NCBI GenBank assembly: GCA_035500455.1
Contig: DATJXG010000393.1
Location: 1 to 18,496, forward strand
From: DATJXG01 sp035500455
GTDB lineage: Bacteria > Acidobacteriota > Terriglobia > Terriglobales > Acidobacteriaceae
Direction: 5' to 3'
Length of the DNA stretch: 18,496 nt
Of the stretch, positions 6,229 to 12,467 are shown piece by piece. The notes below the pieces were generated by a model. The model ran no database searches and had not been told where the DNA came from. It worked only from the letters and a program-made list of their open reading frames with translations. A program made the translations under genes and the position numbers. How positions within the stretch are numbered: position 1 is the first letter of the stretch; each line of letters starts with the position of its first letter.

Positions 6229-8430
6229 ATGACTACGCTGCGCGAACAAATCGCGACCACCACTCTCACAGTCACCAAGTTCCGTGACCTGATGAAGCTG
6301 ATGCGCGAGAATCGCCCCAACGATGATCTGGATATCGTCAAGAAAGCCTACGATTTTTCCCTAAAGCATCATGCCGGCCAGACCCGCGCCTCGGGCGAGC
6401 CCTATCTGGTGCATCCCCTGCAGGTGGCGCTGGTGCTGGCCGAAATGAAGATGGATCCGGTCGCGGTCGCCGCCGGCCTGCTGCACGATTCGGTCGAAGA
6501 CACCTCCCTCACCATCGTCGATATCCGCAAGGAATTCGGCGAGCAGGTGGCCCACATTGTTGAAGGCGTCACCAAGATCAGCCAGATCGACTTCGTCACC
6601 CACGAGGAGCAGCAAGCCGAAAATCTGCGCAAGATGATGCTGGCCATGATTGACGACATCCGCGTGGTGCTCATCAAGCTGGCCGATCGCCTGCACAACA
6701 TGCGCACGCTCGAGCATCTTCCGCCGGAGCGCCAGCAGAAAATCGCCAAAGAAACGCTGGAAATCTATGGCCCCATCGCCCACCGGCTGGGCATGGGCAA
6801 AATCCGCAGCGAACTGGAAGAATGGGGCTTTCGCTTCCTCGATCCCATCGGCTACCAGCAGCTTGAAGCCGCGGTCGAGCAGCGCCGCAAGCCGGGCGAA
6901 CAGTTTCTGGCGCGGGTAGAGCAGGAACTGCGCGACAAGCTGAAGGAAGCCGGCATCACCGCCGAAGTGCACAGCCGCATCAAGCGCCTGTTCAGCATCC
7001 ACAAGAAACTGCAGCGGCAGCGCATCGCGGTGGACCAGGTTTACGACCTGTTCGCCGTGCGCGTGATCACGCGATCGATTCAGGACTGCTACGGCGTCCT
7101 GGGAATCATTCACAACCTGTGGCGCCCCGTGCCCGGCCGCATCAAAGACTTCATCGCCATGCCGCGGCCGAATCTTTATCAATCTCTGCATACTTCGGTG
7201 ATCACCGAAGACGGCACGCCGTTTGAAGTGCAAATCCGAACTGAAGAAATGCACAAGATGGCGGAGGAAGGCATCGCCGCCCACTGGAAATATAAAGACG
7301 GCACGGTCTCGCCACAGGATGAGCAGCGTCTCGCCTGGCTGCGGCAGGTAGTCGATTGGCAGCGCGATGTCTCCGATCCCAATGAATTCCTCTCCACGCT
7401 AAAGATCGACCTCTATCCGGAGGAGGTTTACACCTTCACGCCCAAGGGGAAAGTTGTCGTGCTTCCCCGCGAGTCGACGCCGATCGATTTCGCCTACTCC
7501 ATACACACCGAGGTCGGCCACTCCTGCGTAGGCGCGAAGGTGAATGGACGCATGGTGCCTCTGCGCCACCGTTTGCACAGCGGCGACATCGTGGAAATCC
7601 TCACTCAGGCCGGGCACAAGCCGAGCCGCGACTGGCTGGCTGTGGTCCGCTCATCGCGCGCCCGCAACAAAATCAAGCACTGGCTGAACATTCACCAGCG
7701 CGAGCGTGCCATCGAAATCGGCCGCAAGTTGATCGAGAAAGAAGCCCGCAAGTATCGCGTGTCGTTAAAGGAGATCAAGGAAGAAGACCTGCACCGTACC
7801 GCCTCCGAGTACGGCCTGGGCCAGGCCGACGATCTCATGGCGGGCATCGGCTTCGGAAAATATTCCGCGCGCCAGGTGCTGGGACGGGTGATGCCCGGCA
7901 ACGCCCAGACCGCGCCCGAAGCGGAAGAAAAAACCGGCGGGATCACCAGCGTAGTGCGCCGGGTGTTTGGCGGCGACGCCAACGCCATCCGCGTCGTAGG
8001 CCAGGGTGATCTGCTGGTGTATCGCGCCCGATGTTGCAACCCCATTCGCGGCGAATCGATCGTCGGCTACGTGACCCGCGGCAAGGGCGTGGCAGTACAC
8101 GCCGTGGACTGCCCCAACGTCGTGAACCTCATGTATGAGCCGGAGCGCCGCATCGATGTCGAGTGGGCCAGCGACAATGGCGCGGGCAACGCGTATCCGG
8201 TCAAGCTCACGGTGCTCTGCGACGACCGCTTTGGCATGTTGAAGCAGATCACGGCGGTGATCAGCGACACCAAATCAAACATCCGCAACATCGAAGCCCG
8301 CACCGGCAACGGCCACGCCAACGTGGACATCGTCCTCGACATCGCCGACCTGAAACATCTGGAGAGCATCATCAGCGGCGTCCGCAAGATTCCCGGCGTG
8401 CACGACGTGCAGAGACTGCAGAAAATCTAG
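6229..8430 (+). CDS. rsh: Bifunctional (p)ppGpp synthetase/hydrolase (RelA/SpoT homologue)
   Basis: This 733-aa cytosolic long Rsh enzyme makes and degrades the stringent-response alarmone (p)ppGpp. The N-terminal HD hydrolase looks intact: H62 in YLVHPLQV and H86-D87 with E90-D91 in LLHDSVED. The synthetase domain includes RIKRLFSIHKKLQ and the motif RIKD (304-307) followed by PRPNLYQSLHT. RxKD, rather than ExDD, marks bifunctional enzymes. TGS (about 395-455), a CC-containing zinc-finger/RIS region (C602-C603, later DCPN) and a C-terminal ACT domain (about 656-733) follow. Length is normal. The start MTTLREQI (ATG 6229) is chosen because the upstream in-frame codons run through an intergenic repeat; the Shine-Dalgarno is weak. 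The gene is followed at once by a heptamer repeat. Confidence 0.96.
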   Translation: MTTLREQIATTTLTVTKFRDLMKLMRENRPNDDLDIVKKAYDFSLKHHAGQTRASGEPYLVHPLQVALVLAEMKMDPVAVAAGLLHDSVEDTSLTIVDIRKEFGEQVAHIVEGVTKISQIDFVTHEEQQAENLRKMMLAMIDDIRVVLIKLADRLHNMRTLEHLPPERQQKIAKETLEIYGPIAHRLGMGKIRSELEEWGFRFLDPIGYQQLEAAVEQRRKPGEQFLARVEQELRDKLKEAGITAEVHSRIKRLFSIHKKLQRQRIAVDQVYDLFAVRVITRSIQDCYGVLGIIHNLWRPVPGRIKDFIAMPRPNLYQSLHTSVITEDGTPFEVQIRTEEMHKMAEEGIAAHWKYKDGTVSPQDEQRLAWLRQVVDWQRDVSDPNEFLSTLKIDLYPEEVYTFTPKGKVVVLPRESTPIDFAYSIHTEVGHSCVGAKVNGRMVPLRHRLHSGDIVEILTQAGHKPSRDWLAVVRSSRARNKIKHWLNIHQRERAIEIGRKLIEKEARKYRVSLKEIKEEDLHRTASEYGLGQADDLMAGIGFGKYSARQVLGRVMPGNAQTAPEAEEKTGGITSVVRRVFGGDANAIRVVGQGDLLVYRARCCNPIRGESIVGYVTRGKGVAVHAVDCPNVVNLMYEPERRIDVEWASDNGAGNAYPVKLTVLCDDRFGMLKQITAVISDTKSNIRNIEARTGNGHANVDIVLDIADLKHLESIISGVRKIPGVHDVQRLQKI

Positions 8431-8439
8431 GCGAAAACT

Positions 8440-8478
8440 GGGAACCGAGAACCGGGAACTGACAACTGGTTTTAACCC
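8440..8478 (+). repeat. GRGAACY heptamer array, copy 3
   Basis: GGGAACC, GAGAACC, GGGAACT and GACAACT at 8440-8467 are followed by GGTTTTAACCC, the same four-heptamer-plus-tail layout as the two copies near kdpE. It starts 10 bp after the Rel stop codon, echoing the placement of copy 2 right at the kdpE stop. Confidence 0.75.
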
Positions 8479-8608
8479 AAGCGCGCCAGCCTTACACGCC
8501 AATTTAAATCCCCCGAAAATCGCACGCCTGGGAAACTCTCTGCCCTGTGCTACGCTGGAAACCTGCCGCCGGGAATTCCACGGAACGGCAACAATCTCCG
8601 GAGGCTCC

Positions 8609-9001
8609 ATGCGCGAGGCAATCGCAATCGAGGTAATCGCAACCAAAAACGCGCCCCAGGCCATCGGCCCCTACTCCCAGGCGATCAAAGCTAACGGCCT
8701 GGTGTTCGTTTCGGGGCAGGTGGCGATTGACCCCGCAACCCAGCAGATGGCCGGCGGAGACGTAGCCGCCCAGACCGAGCGGGTGCTGAAGAACCTGGCA
8801 GGGGTGCTGAAAGCCGCCGGCAGCGGCCTGGAGAAAGTGGTGCGCTCCACCGTCTATCTAAAAAACATGGCCGATTTCGCCGCCATGAACGAGGTGTACG
8901 CCAGACACTTCAGCGCAAACCCTCCCGCCCGCTCCACGGTGGAAGCCGCCCGCCTGCCCAAAGATGCTTTAGTGGAAATTGACGTAATCGCGCTGGCGTA
9001 G
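8609..9001 (+). CDS. ridA: RidA-family 2-iminobutanoate/2-iminopropanoate deaminase
   Basis: This 130-aa protein of the RidA/YjgF/UK114 family hydrolyses reactive enamine/imine intermediates released by PLP enzymes such as threonine dehydratase. Hallmarks are APQAIGPYSQAI (residues 15-26), LVFVSGQVAIDP, VVRSTVYLKNMADFAAMNEVY and the C-terminal PPARSTVEAARLPKDALVEI. The last contains the substrate carboxylate-binding Arg (R108) and the catalytic-site Glu (E123) of active RidA members. The family acts as a trimer. ATG at 8609 is preceded by GGAGG at 8600-8604, with a short 4-nt spacer. The gene is convergent with rpmB, and the two stops are 11 bp apart. It is slightly longer than usual at the N-terminus. 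Confidence 0.95.
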   Translation: MREAIAIEVIATKNAPQAIGPYSQAIKANGLVFVSGQVAIDPATQQMAGGDVAAQTERVLKNLAGVLKAAGSGLEKVVRSTVYLKNMADFAAMNEVYARHFSANPPARSTVEAARLPKDALVEIDVIALA

Positions 9002-9013
9002 GCCGTCGGGCCT
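9000..9013. terminator. Short hairpin between convergent ridA and rpmB
   Basis: AGGCC (9000-9004) and GGCCT (9009-9013) form a perfect 5-bp stem with a GTCG loop. It spans the whole 11-bp gap and parts of both stop codons. No T-tract follows on either strand, so terminator function is only suggested by position. Confidence 0.25.
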
Positions 9014-9201
9014 TACGCTTTGACCACTTTGCCGCTGCGCAGGCAGGAAGTGCAGACGCGGATCCGCTTGGTAGCGCCCTTCACTTTAGCCCGCACCGGG
9101 CGCAGATTTACGTTCCAGCGCCGCTTGGTCACGTTGTGAGCGTGGCTGATGTTATTCCCGAATTGCGGCCCTTTGCCGCAGATGTCACATACCTGTGCCA
9201 T
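9013..9201 (-). CDS. rpmB: 50S ribosomal protein L28 (zinc-binding form)
   Basis: This 62-aa large-subunit protein carries the L28 signature: CDICGKGPQFGNNISHAHN at the N-terminus, then TKRRWNVNLRPVRAKV and RVCTSCLRSGKVVKA. Cysteines C5, C8, C50 and C53 make two CxxC pairs, so this is the C+ (zinc-ribbon) form rather than the cysteine-free paralogue. Length is normal. The ATG (9199-9201) is preceded by GGGAG with about 7 nt spacing. It stands alone, without rpmG next to it, between ridA and an aldolase-family gene. Confidence 0.97.
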   Translation of the reverse strand: MAQVCDICGKGPQFGNNISHAHNVTKRRWNVNLRPVRAKVKGATKRIRVCTSCLRSGKVVKA

Positions 9202-9244
9202 TCCATACTCCCAGAGGTTTAAGAACCTGATCTCGAAACTATAG

Positions 9245-9274
9245 ATTTTACAGGAATTCGCGTTGATTGACCAA
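9245..9274 (-). promoter_or_regulatory. Candidate sigma70-type promoter of rpmB
   Basis: On the minus strand, TTGGTC (9274 to 9269) and TAAAAT (9250 to 9245) are separated by 18 bp and would start transcription near 9238, leaving a leader of about 37 nt with the Shine-Dalgarno. The match is moderate. Confidence 0.38.
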
Positions 9275-9314
9275 CGGCGGTCAGGTAAAAGTCAGACTTG
9301 ATTTCCTTGGTGAA

Positions 9315-9412
9315 CCTTCGTGTACCCTTGGCGTCCTTGGTGGTTTGCCTTGGCAGTCTGTAGTGGCACTGCCTTAAAGCAAAGCACCAAGGACACCAAA
9401 GGACACGAAGGA
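9315..9412. repeat. CCTTCGTG/CCTTGG inverted repeat
   Basis: CCTTCGTGTACCCTTGGCGT at 9315-9334 (continuing CCTTGGTG) is nearly complementary to CACCAAGGACACCAAAGGAC at 9385-9404 (continuing ACGAAGG), with about 43 nt between the arms. It occupies the gap between the aldolase-family gene and rpmB, upstream of the rpmB promoter candidate. It is a member of the 'CTTCGTGTCCTTTGTGG' style of repeats commonly seen between bacterial genes. Confidence 0.78.
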
Positions 9413-9424
9413 AGGCTAACGCGG

Positions 9425-10201
9425 TCAGCGTTGGCGGGTGACGCCGCGGGGCTTGGAGATGAGTTCGGGCAGCGGCGGGTCGTTGCGCTTGCGATCCAGG
9501 CGGTGTGTATCTTCCTCGCCGCCGCAATCCATGGCCACCGGCATGCGCGCCGCCGACCTTGACCCCTGATATTTGCTGCGCGCCAAAATCAGCTTCTCCA
9601 ACTCCTGGCCGCCCAACGGTTCCTGCCGGCCCAGAATGTGTGTGACTAGCGCGATCTGCGCGAAATGCTCCACCGTTTCCATCTTCATGTAGGCATGATG
9701 CAAATCGTTGCTGTAAGCGACGACTCCGTGGTTCGACATCAAAATCGCGTCATACTCGGGCACGAACGGCTCCAGGGCTTCCCACAGCTCTGACGTTCCC
9801 GGCGTGCCGTACCGCGCCAGCGGAATTGACCCCAGCCCAACCACGACTTCGCTCACCAGCGGCTGCGTGAGCGCCATGCCGGCGGCGGCAAAGCCGGTGG
9901 CCGTCGGGGGATGCGCATGCACCACCGCGCGAATATCGGGGCGCATTCGGTAAATCAGCAGGTGCATTCCGATTTCGCTGGAAACGCTGCGCTGTCCTGC
10001 CAGGCAGCGCCCTTCCACGTCCACAATCACCAGGTCTGAAGGCCGCATCATGCCTTTGCACATGGCGGTCGGGGTGGCCAGAATGCGCTCCTCGTCCAGC
10101 CGTACGGAGAGGTTGCCGTCCATGGCCGCGACATAGCCGCGGTCGTGCAGCATTCTGCCGAAAAAAACGATCTCGCGCCGGGATTGGCGTTCGCCTGACA
10201 T
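9425..10201 (-). CDS. Class II aldolase/adducin family protein (fuculose-phosphate-aldolase-like)
   Basis: This 258-aa cytosolic protein has the zinc-dependent class II aldolase/adducin fold (residues about 8-205). It has GNLSVRL for phosphate binding, SSEIGMHLLIY with E76 as a candidate catalytic acid/base, zinc ligands H95 and H97 in VVHAHPPTATG, and H158 in LMSNHGVV. All expected metal ligands are present, so catalysis is likely. L-fuculose-phosphate aldolase, ribulose-phosphate epimerase and methylthioribulose dehydratase all share this fold, so the substrate is undecided. A hydrophilic tail of about 50 residues (from YQGSRSAARM) exceeds the usual length of about 215 aa. The ATG at 10199-10201 lacks a clear Shine-Dalgarno. 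No sugar-pathway genes are adjacent. Confidence 0.9.
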   Translation of the reverse strand: MSGERQSRREIVFFGRMLHDRGYVAAMDGNLSVRLDEERILATPTAMCKGMMRPSDLVIVDVEGRCLAGQRSVSSEIGMHLLIYRMRPDIRAVVHAHPPTATGFAAAGMALTQPLVSEVVVGLGSIPLARYGTPGTSELWEALEPFVPEYDAILMSNHGVVAYSNDLHHAYMKMETVEHFAQIALVTHILGRQEPLGGQELEKLILARSKYQGSRSAARMPVAMDCGGEEDTHRLDRKRNDPPLPELISKPRGVTRQR

Positions 10202-10254
10202 TTGGCTTGTAGAGGACGGCCTGAGACAAAAGCCCGAGCTTCTGTTGCCCGCGT

Positions 10255-10284
10255 ATCGTACCGCAGGCCTCCAGGGGGAAACAA
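10255..10284 (-). promoter_or_regulatory. Candidate promoter of the aldolase-family gene
   Basis: On the minus strand, TTGTTT (10284 to 10279) and TACGAT (10260 to 10255) are spaced by 18 bp. Transcription would begin near 10248, about 47 nt before the ATG. Confidence 0.4.
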
Positions 10285-10352
10285 CACTCTTTACACCATA
10301 TTACAAACAAAATTCAGATGCCAGCGCGAAATACTCCACTACCACCGACCGC

Positions 10353-10376
10353 GTAGGGACGGGGCTCGCCCCGTCC
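10353..10376. repeat. GTAGGGACGGGGC-type palindrome, copy 1
   Basis: GTAGGGACGGGGCTCGCCCC followed by GTCC forms a hairpin through GGACGGGG/CCCCGTCC-type pairing. Relatives lie at 12276-12300, 12418-12441 and 15464-15483. This copy and the 12276 copy share the following AGCG and GCGAAGC-rich flank, so the repeated unit is longer than the palindrome. Confidence 0.75.
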
Positions 10377-10554
10377 AGCGAGCGAAGCGAGCCACGGACG
10401 AGAAAAAGCCGGAGCAAGCGACGCCAAAGCAAACCGGAGAGCTGTAGCGCTCGCGTGCATAAGACCCGAACCTTGCCCGCCAGGGCTGCCTCTACCCGCG
10501 CTCGCTGCACTCGTGGGACGAGGCAAGCACCGTCTTCACGCAACCTCATCCCCC

Positions 10555-10560
10555 TATAAT
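10555..10560 (+). promoter_or_regulatory. -10 box (TATAAT) directly before queA
   Basis: A perfect TATAAT ends 5 nt before the preferred queA GTG (10566). With the usual 6-8 nt from -10 to the transcription start, the mRNA would begin at the start codon, i.e. be leaderless. No strong -35 is seen. Confidence 0.45.
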
Positions 10561-10565
10561 TGAGC

Positions 10566-11660
10566 GTGCAGGTTTCCGAGTTCAACTATCGCTTGCCGGA
10601 GGACTTAATCGCGCAGGAACCGCTGGCCGACCGCGCCGCCTCGCGCCTCCTGCACATACAGCGCAAATCGGGCCGGTTGAACGATCGCTGTTTCCGCGAC
10701 TTTCCTGCCCTGCTGCAACCCGATGACCTGGTGGTATTCAACAACACCCGGGTGTTTCCCGCGCGATTGTTTGGCAGGCGCAGTGGCGCCCGCGCCCAGC
10801 CGATCAGCCCGCGAAACCCCGCCCACCGCGACTTTCTCCACGGACGCGTCGAAGTCCTCCTCACCCGCCAACTTTCCAGGGACCCCAACCAATGGGAGTG
10901 CCTGGTTCGTCCCGGACGCAAGATCAGCATCGGCGAGCGCCTCTACTTTGGCGCAGCCGCAGAGCTCGAAGCCGAGGTCATCGCCCGCGGCGAATTCGGC
11001 GAGCGCCAGATTCGCTTCCACCCGGCGCCGGACTTCTTCGGCGTAATCGAGCAGCTAGGCCACGTCCCCCTGCCCCCCTACATCGCCCGCGAAGACCACG
11101 CCGCCGACCGCGAACGCTATCAGACGGTGTATGCCCGCGAACCCGGCTCGGCGGCCGCGCCCACAGCGGGCCTGCACTTCACCTCCGAAATTCTCGGCCA
11201 GATGAAGACCCGCGGCATCGAGACCGCCGAGATCACCCTGCACGTCGGCCTGGGAACATTTCAGCCCATCCATGAAGCCCGCGTGGAAGACCACAAGCTG
11301 CACCGCGAGCCGTTCTCCATTTCGCCCGAGGCAGCGGCGGCGATGAACCAGGCCATGGACGCAGGCAGGCGCATCGTCGCCGTGGGCACAACCACGGTGC
11401 GCACCCTGGAATACGCCGCCGGCAATTCCGCCGGCAACAAAATTCTCAGCGGCAGCGGCGAAGCCGATCTGTTTATTTATCCTGGGTACGAATTCAAGGT
11501 GACCGGGGCGTTGCTGACCAACTTCCACCTGCCACAATCCACGCTGCTCATGCTGGTGTGCGCCTTTGGAGGGAAAGACCAATTGCTCGCGGCTTACAGC
11601 CACGCGGTGGAGCAAAGATATCGCTTCTACTCGTATGGAGACTGCATGTTCGTGGAGTAA
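10566..11660 (+). CDS. queA: tRNA preQ1(34) S-adenosylmethionine ribosyltransferase-isomerase QueA
   Basis: QueA transfers and isomerises the ribosyl group of SAM onto 7-aminomethyl-7-deazaguanine at tRNA position 34, the penultimate step to queuosine. From GTG 10566 the product is 364 aa and begins MQVSEFNYRLPEDLIAQEPL, the family N-terminus. An in-frame TTG at 10560 would overlap the -10 box. Conserved blocks are FNNTRVFPARLFGRR, PTAGLHFTSEIL, HVGLGTFQPI, EDHKLHREPFSI, AVGTTTVRTLEYA, TNFHLPQSTLLMLVCAFGG and YRFYSYGDCMFV. Residues around 75-100 carry a hydrophilic insertion (GARAQPISPRNPAHRD), making it slightly longer than the usual 340-356 aa. tgt is not adjacent. There is no Shine-Dalgarno, consistent with a leaderless message. 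Confidence 0.95.
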   Translation: MQVSEFNYRLPEDLIAQEPLADRAASRLLHIQRKSGRLNDRCFRDFPALLQPDDLVVFNNTRVFPARLFGRRSGARAQPISPRNPAHRDFLHGRVEVLLTRQLSRDPNQWECLVRPGRKISIGERLYFGAAAELEAEVIARGEFGERQIRFHPAPDFFGVIEQLGHVPLPPYIAREDHAADRERYQTVYAREPGSAAAPTAGLHFTSEILGQMKTRGIETAEITLHVGLGTFQPIHEARVEDHKLHREPFSISPEAAAAMNQAMDAGRRIVAVGTTTVRTLEYAAGNSAGNKILSGSGEADLFIYPGYEFKVTGALLTNFHLPQSTLLMLVCAFGGKDQLLAAYSHAVEQRYRFYSYGDCMFVE

Positions 11661-11661
11661 C

Positions 11662-11675
11662 CGCCTATGTAGGCG
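11662..11675. terminator. Short hairpin just after the queA stop codon
   Basis: CGCCTATGTAGGCG is an inverted repeat of 6-bp arms with a TG centre, starting 2 nt after the queA TAA. No T-tract follows, so it is at best a weak terminator. It could equally be an operator, since a TATACT -10-like box for the next gene lies 2 nt downstream (11677-11682). Confidence 0.25.
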
Positions 11676-11676
11676 C

Positions 11677-11682
11677 TATACT
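11677..11682 (+). promoter_or_regulatory. Possible -10 box (TATACT) for the cysteine dioxygenase gene
   Basis: TATACT lies 18 nt before the ATG at 11701, which would leave a leader of about 12 nt. There is no clear -35. Read-through from queA is an alternative. Confidence 0.3.
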
Positions 11683-11700
11683 CAAATTCCGGGGCCACCT

Positions 11701-12279
11701 ATGCCGCTCACCACTAAAGAAGTTTCCATTCAAGAACTCATCTCCGGGCTGCACCAGTTCCCCGCCGCCGCCTTCGAAAGCACAGCCGATATTCTGCATT
11801 TTCTCGAAGCCAGCAATGTTGCGCCGGAATCCCTCGCGCCCTACATCTGTTGGGACCGCCAGCACTACACCCGCAACCTCATCGACAAAACCCCGCTCTA
11901 CGAATTGATCTCCATCTGCTGGGAAATCGGCCAGGCTAGCTCAGTGCATAACCACCGCGAGCAGAACTGCTGGATGGCGGTGCCCATCGGCCGCTTGCTG
12001 GTTGAGAACTTCCATACCGTGTCGCAGGATGTGGAAGCCGGCACGTGCGACCTGCAACCCGCCGACACGGTCGAAATGAAGCCCGGCCATCCCTGCGCGG
12101 TGAATCCCAGCGACCCGGTGCACCGCGTGTGCAACCCCCGCGAGTTCAACCAGCGCGCCGTGAGCCTGCACGTGTACTCGCGCCCCTTCGACACCTGCGT
12201 GGTCTATTCCCCCGAGCAAGGCACCTGCGGCGTAATCAACCTGCACTACACCACCATGTACGGAAAAAAGCCCGGGTAG
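11701..12279 (+). CDS. Cysteine dioxygenase (type I), Cys-Tyr cofactor type
   Basis: This 192-aa cupin enzyme oxidises L-cysteine to cysteine sulfinate with non-haem Fe(II). Residues aligning with the mammalian enzyme are all present: Fe ligands H83 and H85 in SVHNHREQNCW and H141 in DPVHRVCNP, substrate-binding R58 in HYTRNLID, H157 and Y159 in SLHVYSRPFDTC. C90 matches the Cys that forms the thioether cofactor with the Tyr. Many bacterial homologues have Gly at this place, so this one is of the eukaryote-like Cys type. Length is close to the family (about 200 aa). ATG 11701 (MPLTTKEVS) is chosen because the frame upstream lies inside queA. The Shine-Dalgarno is weak. The gene is downstream of and co-oriented with queA, with a 40-bp gap. 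Confidence 0.94.
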   Translation: MPLTTKEVSIQELISGLHQFPAAAFESTADILHFLEASNVAPESLAPYICWDRQHYTRNLIDKTPLYELISICWEIGQASSVHNHREQNCWMAVPIGRLLVENFHTVSQDVEAGTCDLQPADTVEMKPGHPCAVNPSDPVHRVCNPREFNQRAVSLHVYSRPFDTCVVYSPEQGTCGVINLHYTTMYGKKPG

Positions 12280-12300
12280 GGACGGGGGCGTGCCCCGTCC
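12276..12300. repeat. GTAGGGACGGGGC-type palindrome, copy 2
   Basis: GTAGGGACGGGGGCGTGCCC followed by CGTCC starts within the last codons of the cysteine dioxygenase gene and runs into the gap before polA. The following GCGAAGCC-rich flank resembles that of copy 1. Confidence 0.75.
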
Positions 12301-12417
12301 AGCGCAGGCGAAGCCAAGCCCAGGCGAAGCAGGGCAAGCAGCCATACATCCATTTTCCCTCTCAGTTCGAACCAACCCAATGTCCCTTTACATCCCCGGC
12401 TCGGCTTCGCCGTGGCA

Positions 12418-12441
12418 GTACGGGGCAAGCCCCATCCCTAC
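12418..12441. repeat. GTAGGGACGGGGC-type palindrome, copy 3 (inverted relative to copy 2)
   Basis: GTACGGGGCAAGCCCCATCC followed by CTAC is the reverse-orientation form. With copy 2 at 12276-12300 it encloses 117 bp, giving the whole gap before polA the look of one composite inverted element. Confidence 0.72.
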
Positions 12442-12467
12442 ACAACCCGTTGCGCTGCTAAACTTGC

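Larger units (their letters stand above)
10202..10565. other. 364-bp divergent intergenic region between the aldolase-family gene and queA
   Basis: This gap contains no ORF I would accept. On its left is a candidate minus-strand promoter for the aldolase-family gene (10255-10284). In the middle is a GTAGGGACGGGGC-type palindrome followed by GAGCGAAGCGAG-rich sequence. On its right is a degenerate relative of the same element (GGGACGAGGCAAGC at 10514-10527) and the queA -10 box. The rest is unassigned. Confidence 0.6.

Noticed and set aside
6361..7284. Minus-strand 307-aa ORF antisense to the Rel gene
   Set aside because: It is His/Gln/Asp-rich with no motif, as expected for the complement of a GC-rich gene. 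The plus strand encodes intact HD and synthetase domains.
10202..10559. Small plus- and minus-strand ORFs in the queA upstream gap
   Set aside because: They consist largely of translated repeat elements, lack ribosome-binding sites and differ completely between frames.
10500..10566. Considered a preQ1 riboswitch upstream of queA
   Set aside because: The TATAAT box abuts the start codon, leaving no 5' leader, and no preQ1-I-like hairpin with an A-rich tail is visible.
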